A stretch of DNA of 6,904 nt from an uncultured Bacilli bacterium (lineage in GTDB: Bacteria; Bacillota_I; Bacilli_A; RF39; UBA660), in contig CANQKK010000045.1 of NCBI GenBank assembly GCA_947624475.1, positions 1-6,904 on the forward strand, given 5' to 3'. Under the pieces are notes generated by a model, which did not search any database, had not been told where the DNA came from, and saw only the letters and a program-made list of their open reading frames with translations. Of this stretch, positions 5,514 through 6,904 are shown one piece after another. The position numbers were made by a program, and so were the translations under genes. Each line of letters starts with the position of its first letter. The stretch's first letter is position 1.

Positions 5514-6386
5514 ATGGAATTAATAAAAGTAGGAGAGAAAACTTATTATATTAAAAATCATACAAATATTGGAGTATATAAAGTAGATGATGTAAATGTT
5601 TATTTAATAGATACAGGAAACGATAAAGATGCTGGAAGAAAAATATTAAAGATAATAGAAGAGGAAGGCTTTAAAGTCAAAGGTATAATAAATACTCATT
5701 CTAATGCTGATCATATTGGCGGTAATAAAATTATTCAAGATCGAACAGGATGTCCTATTTTTGGTTTTGGTATTGAAAAAGCAATAACGCAATATCCCAT
5801 TATTGAACCATCTTTTTTGTATGGTGGTTATCCCTTTAAAGAACTTCAAAATAAATTTCTTTTAGCTAAAGAATCAAAAGTTATACCAATCGAAAATAAT
5901 ATACCAGATGGTTTAGAATATTTCCACTTACGAGGACATTTTTTTGATATGATCGGTATAAGAACAAGTGATGATATTTACTTTTTAGGAGATTCTCTAT
6001 TTAGTGAAGAGACAATCTTAAAGTATCCTTTCTTTTTTATCTATAATATTCAAGAATACTTAAATACTTTAGATTATTTAGATACTTTAAATGGTAAATT
6101 ATATATTCCATCTCATGTTGAAGTTACAGATAATATTAAAAATTTAATTAAACTAAATAGAAAAGTAATCGAAGATAATTTAGATAAAGTATATAATATC
6201 TGTGATAAACAAGTAACATTTGAAGATATTTTAAAGAAGATCTTTGATGATTATCAAATAAATATAAATCCTAATCAATATGTTCTTGTCGGCAGTACTA
6301 TAAGATCATATTTATCATATCTCTGTGATATAGGTAAAATAACCTATTTATTTAAAGAAAATAAAATGTATTGGGTAAAAATATAG
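5514..6386 (+). CDS. MBL-fold metallo-hydrolase
   Basis: This is a 290-residue metallo-beta-lactamase-fold protein, probably a cytoplasmic hydrolase because no signal peptide is seen. An N-terminal beta region has VYLIDTGND, the DTG turn typical of the fold. The metal motif is THSNADHIGG with His62, Asp66 and His67. The position of the second histidine of HxHxDH is Asn64. Further ligands are His142 in RGH, Asp160 in FLGDS and His201 in PSH. The final 60 or so residues (VTFEDILKKIFDDYQI onward) look like a small winged-helix-type tail, as found in several members of this family. The substrate cannot be told from the sequence; glyoxalase II-like, nuclease-like and lactonase-like members all share the fold. 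The start at 5514 has only a weak AAAGTGAG site but a strong promoter upstream. It lies between two secreted-protein genes and has no terminator before the next promoter. Confidence 0.85.
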   Translation: MELIKVGEKTYYIKNHTNIGVYKVDDVNVYLIDTGNDKDAGRKILKIIEEEGFKVKGIINTHSNADHIGGNKIIQDRTGCPIFGFGIEKAITQYPIIEPSFLYGGYPFKELQNKFLLAKESKVIPIENNIPDGLEYFHLRGHFFDMIGIRTSDDIYFLGDSLFSEETILKYPFFFIYNIQEYLNTLDYLDTLNGKLYIPSHVEVTDNIKNLIKLNRKVIEDNLDKVYNICDKQVTFEDILKKIFDDYQININPNQYVLVGSTIRSYLSYLCDIGKITYLFKENKMYWVKI

Positions 6387-6405
6387 AATAAATCTAGAAA
6401 GTAAA

Positions 6406-6482
6406 TTTTCATGTAAAACGCATCATAAAATACTTGACAATTATATATATATATATATAATAATATATGGAAAGGAGAAGAA
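6406..6482 (+). repeat. Upstream regulatory cassette, copy 2 (promoter with long TA spacer)
   Basis: The element order matches that upstream of 4018: TTTTCATGTAAA (6406-6417), CATAAAATAC, TTGACA (6434-6439), a 16-nt spacer, TATAAT (6456-6461), nine bases, then AAAGGAGAAGAA (6471-6482). With a 16-nt spacer this is a near-consensus sigma-A promoter for the gene at 6519. The AAAGGAG is 41 nt from that gene's ATG, so it is not used as its ribosome binding site. Confidence 0.8.
6442..6459 (+). repeat. (TA)9 dinucleotide repeat inside a promoter spacer
   Basis: There are nine uninterrupted TA units. They fill most of the spacer between TTGACA (6434-6439) and TATAAT (6456-6461) and run into the -10. 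Slippage by one unit would change the spacing from 16 to 14 or 18 nt and so change promoter strength. Confidence 0.9.
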
Positions 6483-6484
6483 AA

Positions 6485-6503
6485 CTTAAAAATATTTTTT
6501 AAG
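6485..6503 (+). promoter_or_regulatory. Leader hairpin before the beta-helix protein gene
   Basis: CTTAAAAA (6485-6492) pairs perfectly with TTTTTAAG (6496-6503) across a 3-nt loop. It sits between the orphan AAAGGAG and the working AAAGGA (6504-6509). It is mostly A:T and therefore weak. It may stabilise the leader or affect ribosome access, or may be an AT-rich coincidence. Confidence 0.35.
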
Positions 6504-6518
6504 AAAGGATGATTGAAA

Positions 6519-6904
6519 ATGAAAAAATTATTTAGTTTTATTTTACTTCTTTGCATAGCATTAGTACCAATGGTAAGTGCTAAAGCTGATGAGAATATTT
6601 GTAAAGATGTAAAAGGTCAAGATGGCTTAAAAGCTGCTTTAAGTGGTAACTGTGATACCATTACATTAGGAGAAGATATTGAATTAAGCGCTCCAATAGA
6701 AATTACTGGTAAAACAGTAACTATCGATGGTCAAGGATCATATACTATTTCAGCCGCTGAAGGGTTTGCAGATAGTGGTAACAATGGTACTTTAATTACT
6801 GCTAAAGACACTGGAGCAAAAGTTACATTAAAGGGTCTTACATTAAGTGGCGCTCATAAATATGGAGCACAAGCCTATAATGGTGGAGAATTAACTCTTG
6901 ATGG
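6519..6904 (+). CDS. Secreted beta-helix-like surface protein, 5' part only
   Basis: This open frame runs off the window end with 128 complete codons visible. It begins with a clear signal peptide (MKKLFSFILLLCIALVPMVS, cleavage near SAKA, before DE). The mature part has a Cys28-Cys45 pair spaced to form a disulfide. After it comes DTITLGEDIELSAPIEITGK, then short repeating strand-turn units (KTVTIDGQG, KVTLKGLTLSG, GELTLDG). This T/V-x-I/L-x-G rhythm is typical of right-handed parallel beta-helix (pectate-lyase-like) surface proteins and adhesins. An enzymatic role is not supported. The ATG at 6519 has AAAGGA (6504-6509) 9 nt upstream. Its promoter is the (TA)9 cassette copy 2, shared in design with the sortase-anchored protein at 4018. 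Whether it has a C-terminal sortase signal lies beyond the window. Confidence 0.85.
   Translation, partial: MKKLFSFILLLCIALVPMVSAKADENICKDVKGQDGLKAALSGNCDTITLGEDIELSAPIEITGKTVTIDGQGSYTISAAEGFADSGNNGTLITAKDTGAKVTLKGLTLSGAHKYGAQAYNGGELTLD

Noticed and set aside
5646..5849. Minus-strand open frame inside the MBL-fold gene
   Set aside because: Antisense to the metal-binding motif region, with no independent support.
6344..6556. Minus-strand open frame across the TA promoter and leader
   Set aside because: It runs antisense through the promoter repeat and into the signal-peptide region; the Tyr/Ile run is translated TA repeat.
1..6904. CRISPR array, tRNA, rRNA, or alternative genetic code
   Set aside because: No spaced direct repeats, no cloverleaf or rRNA motif recognised, and no in-frame TGA in any supported gene.

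Overview
This 6.9 kb window is low-GC DNA with standard-code genes: Trp is TGG, no gene is read through TGA, and all six stop codons seen are TAA or TAG. It carries a D,D-carboxypeptidase of the PBP5 family, a surface protein with a PPKTG sortase signal and a positively charged tail, a DUF421 protein, a TIGR04086 membrane protein, and an Rpn-type nuclease fragment. Together these point to a walled, low-GC Bacillota, most likely an uncultured Bacilli-type gut lineage. That placement is inferred from gene content and style, not from a marker gene.

Layout. Positions 1 to about 185 are the 3' part of an Rpn-family (PD-(D/E)XK transposase-like) gene. It runs abruptly, in another frame, into the ATPase body of a HelD-like superfamily 1 helicase that has lost its N-terminal arm. 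A bidirectional terminator separates this from a minus-strand TIGR04086 (YrzE-like) membrane protein. That gene is divergent from a DUF421 (YrbG/YetF-like) protein. A secreted D-alanyl-D-alanine carboxypeptidase follows, with a hairpin over its stop codon.

From about 3.9 kb the region becomes an accessory surface block. It holds a 452-aa sortase-anchored surface protein, a strong terminator, an MBL-fold hydrolase with its own near-consensus promoter, and the start of a secreted beta-helix-like protein that is cut by the window end.

The most interesting signal is regulatory. The two secreted proteins share a duplicated upstream cassette: a short upstream box, TTGACA, a TA tract, TATAAT, nine bases, then AAAGGAG. 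The copies differ mainly in TA-tract length. The downstream copy has nine TA units in its promoter spacer and a normal 16-nt spacing. The upstream copy has only 5 nt between the equivalent hexamers. This suggests length-variable (phase-variable) promoters that switch surface proteins on and off. That is an inference from one sequence and needs read-level or population data.

Apart from this switch, the genes belong to recognisable families. No complete new multi-gene system is visible in the window.
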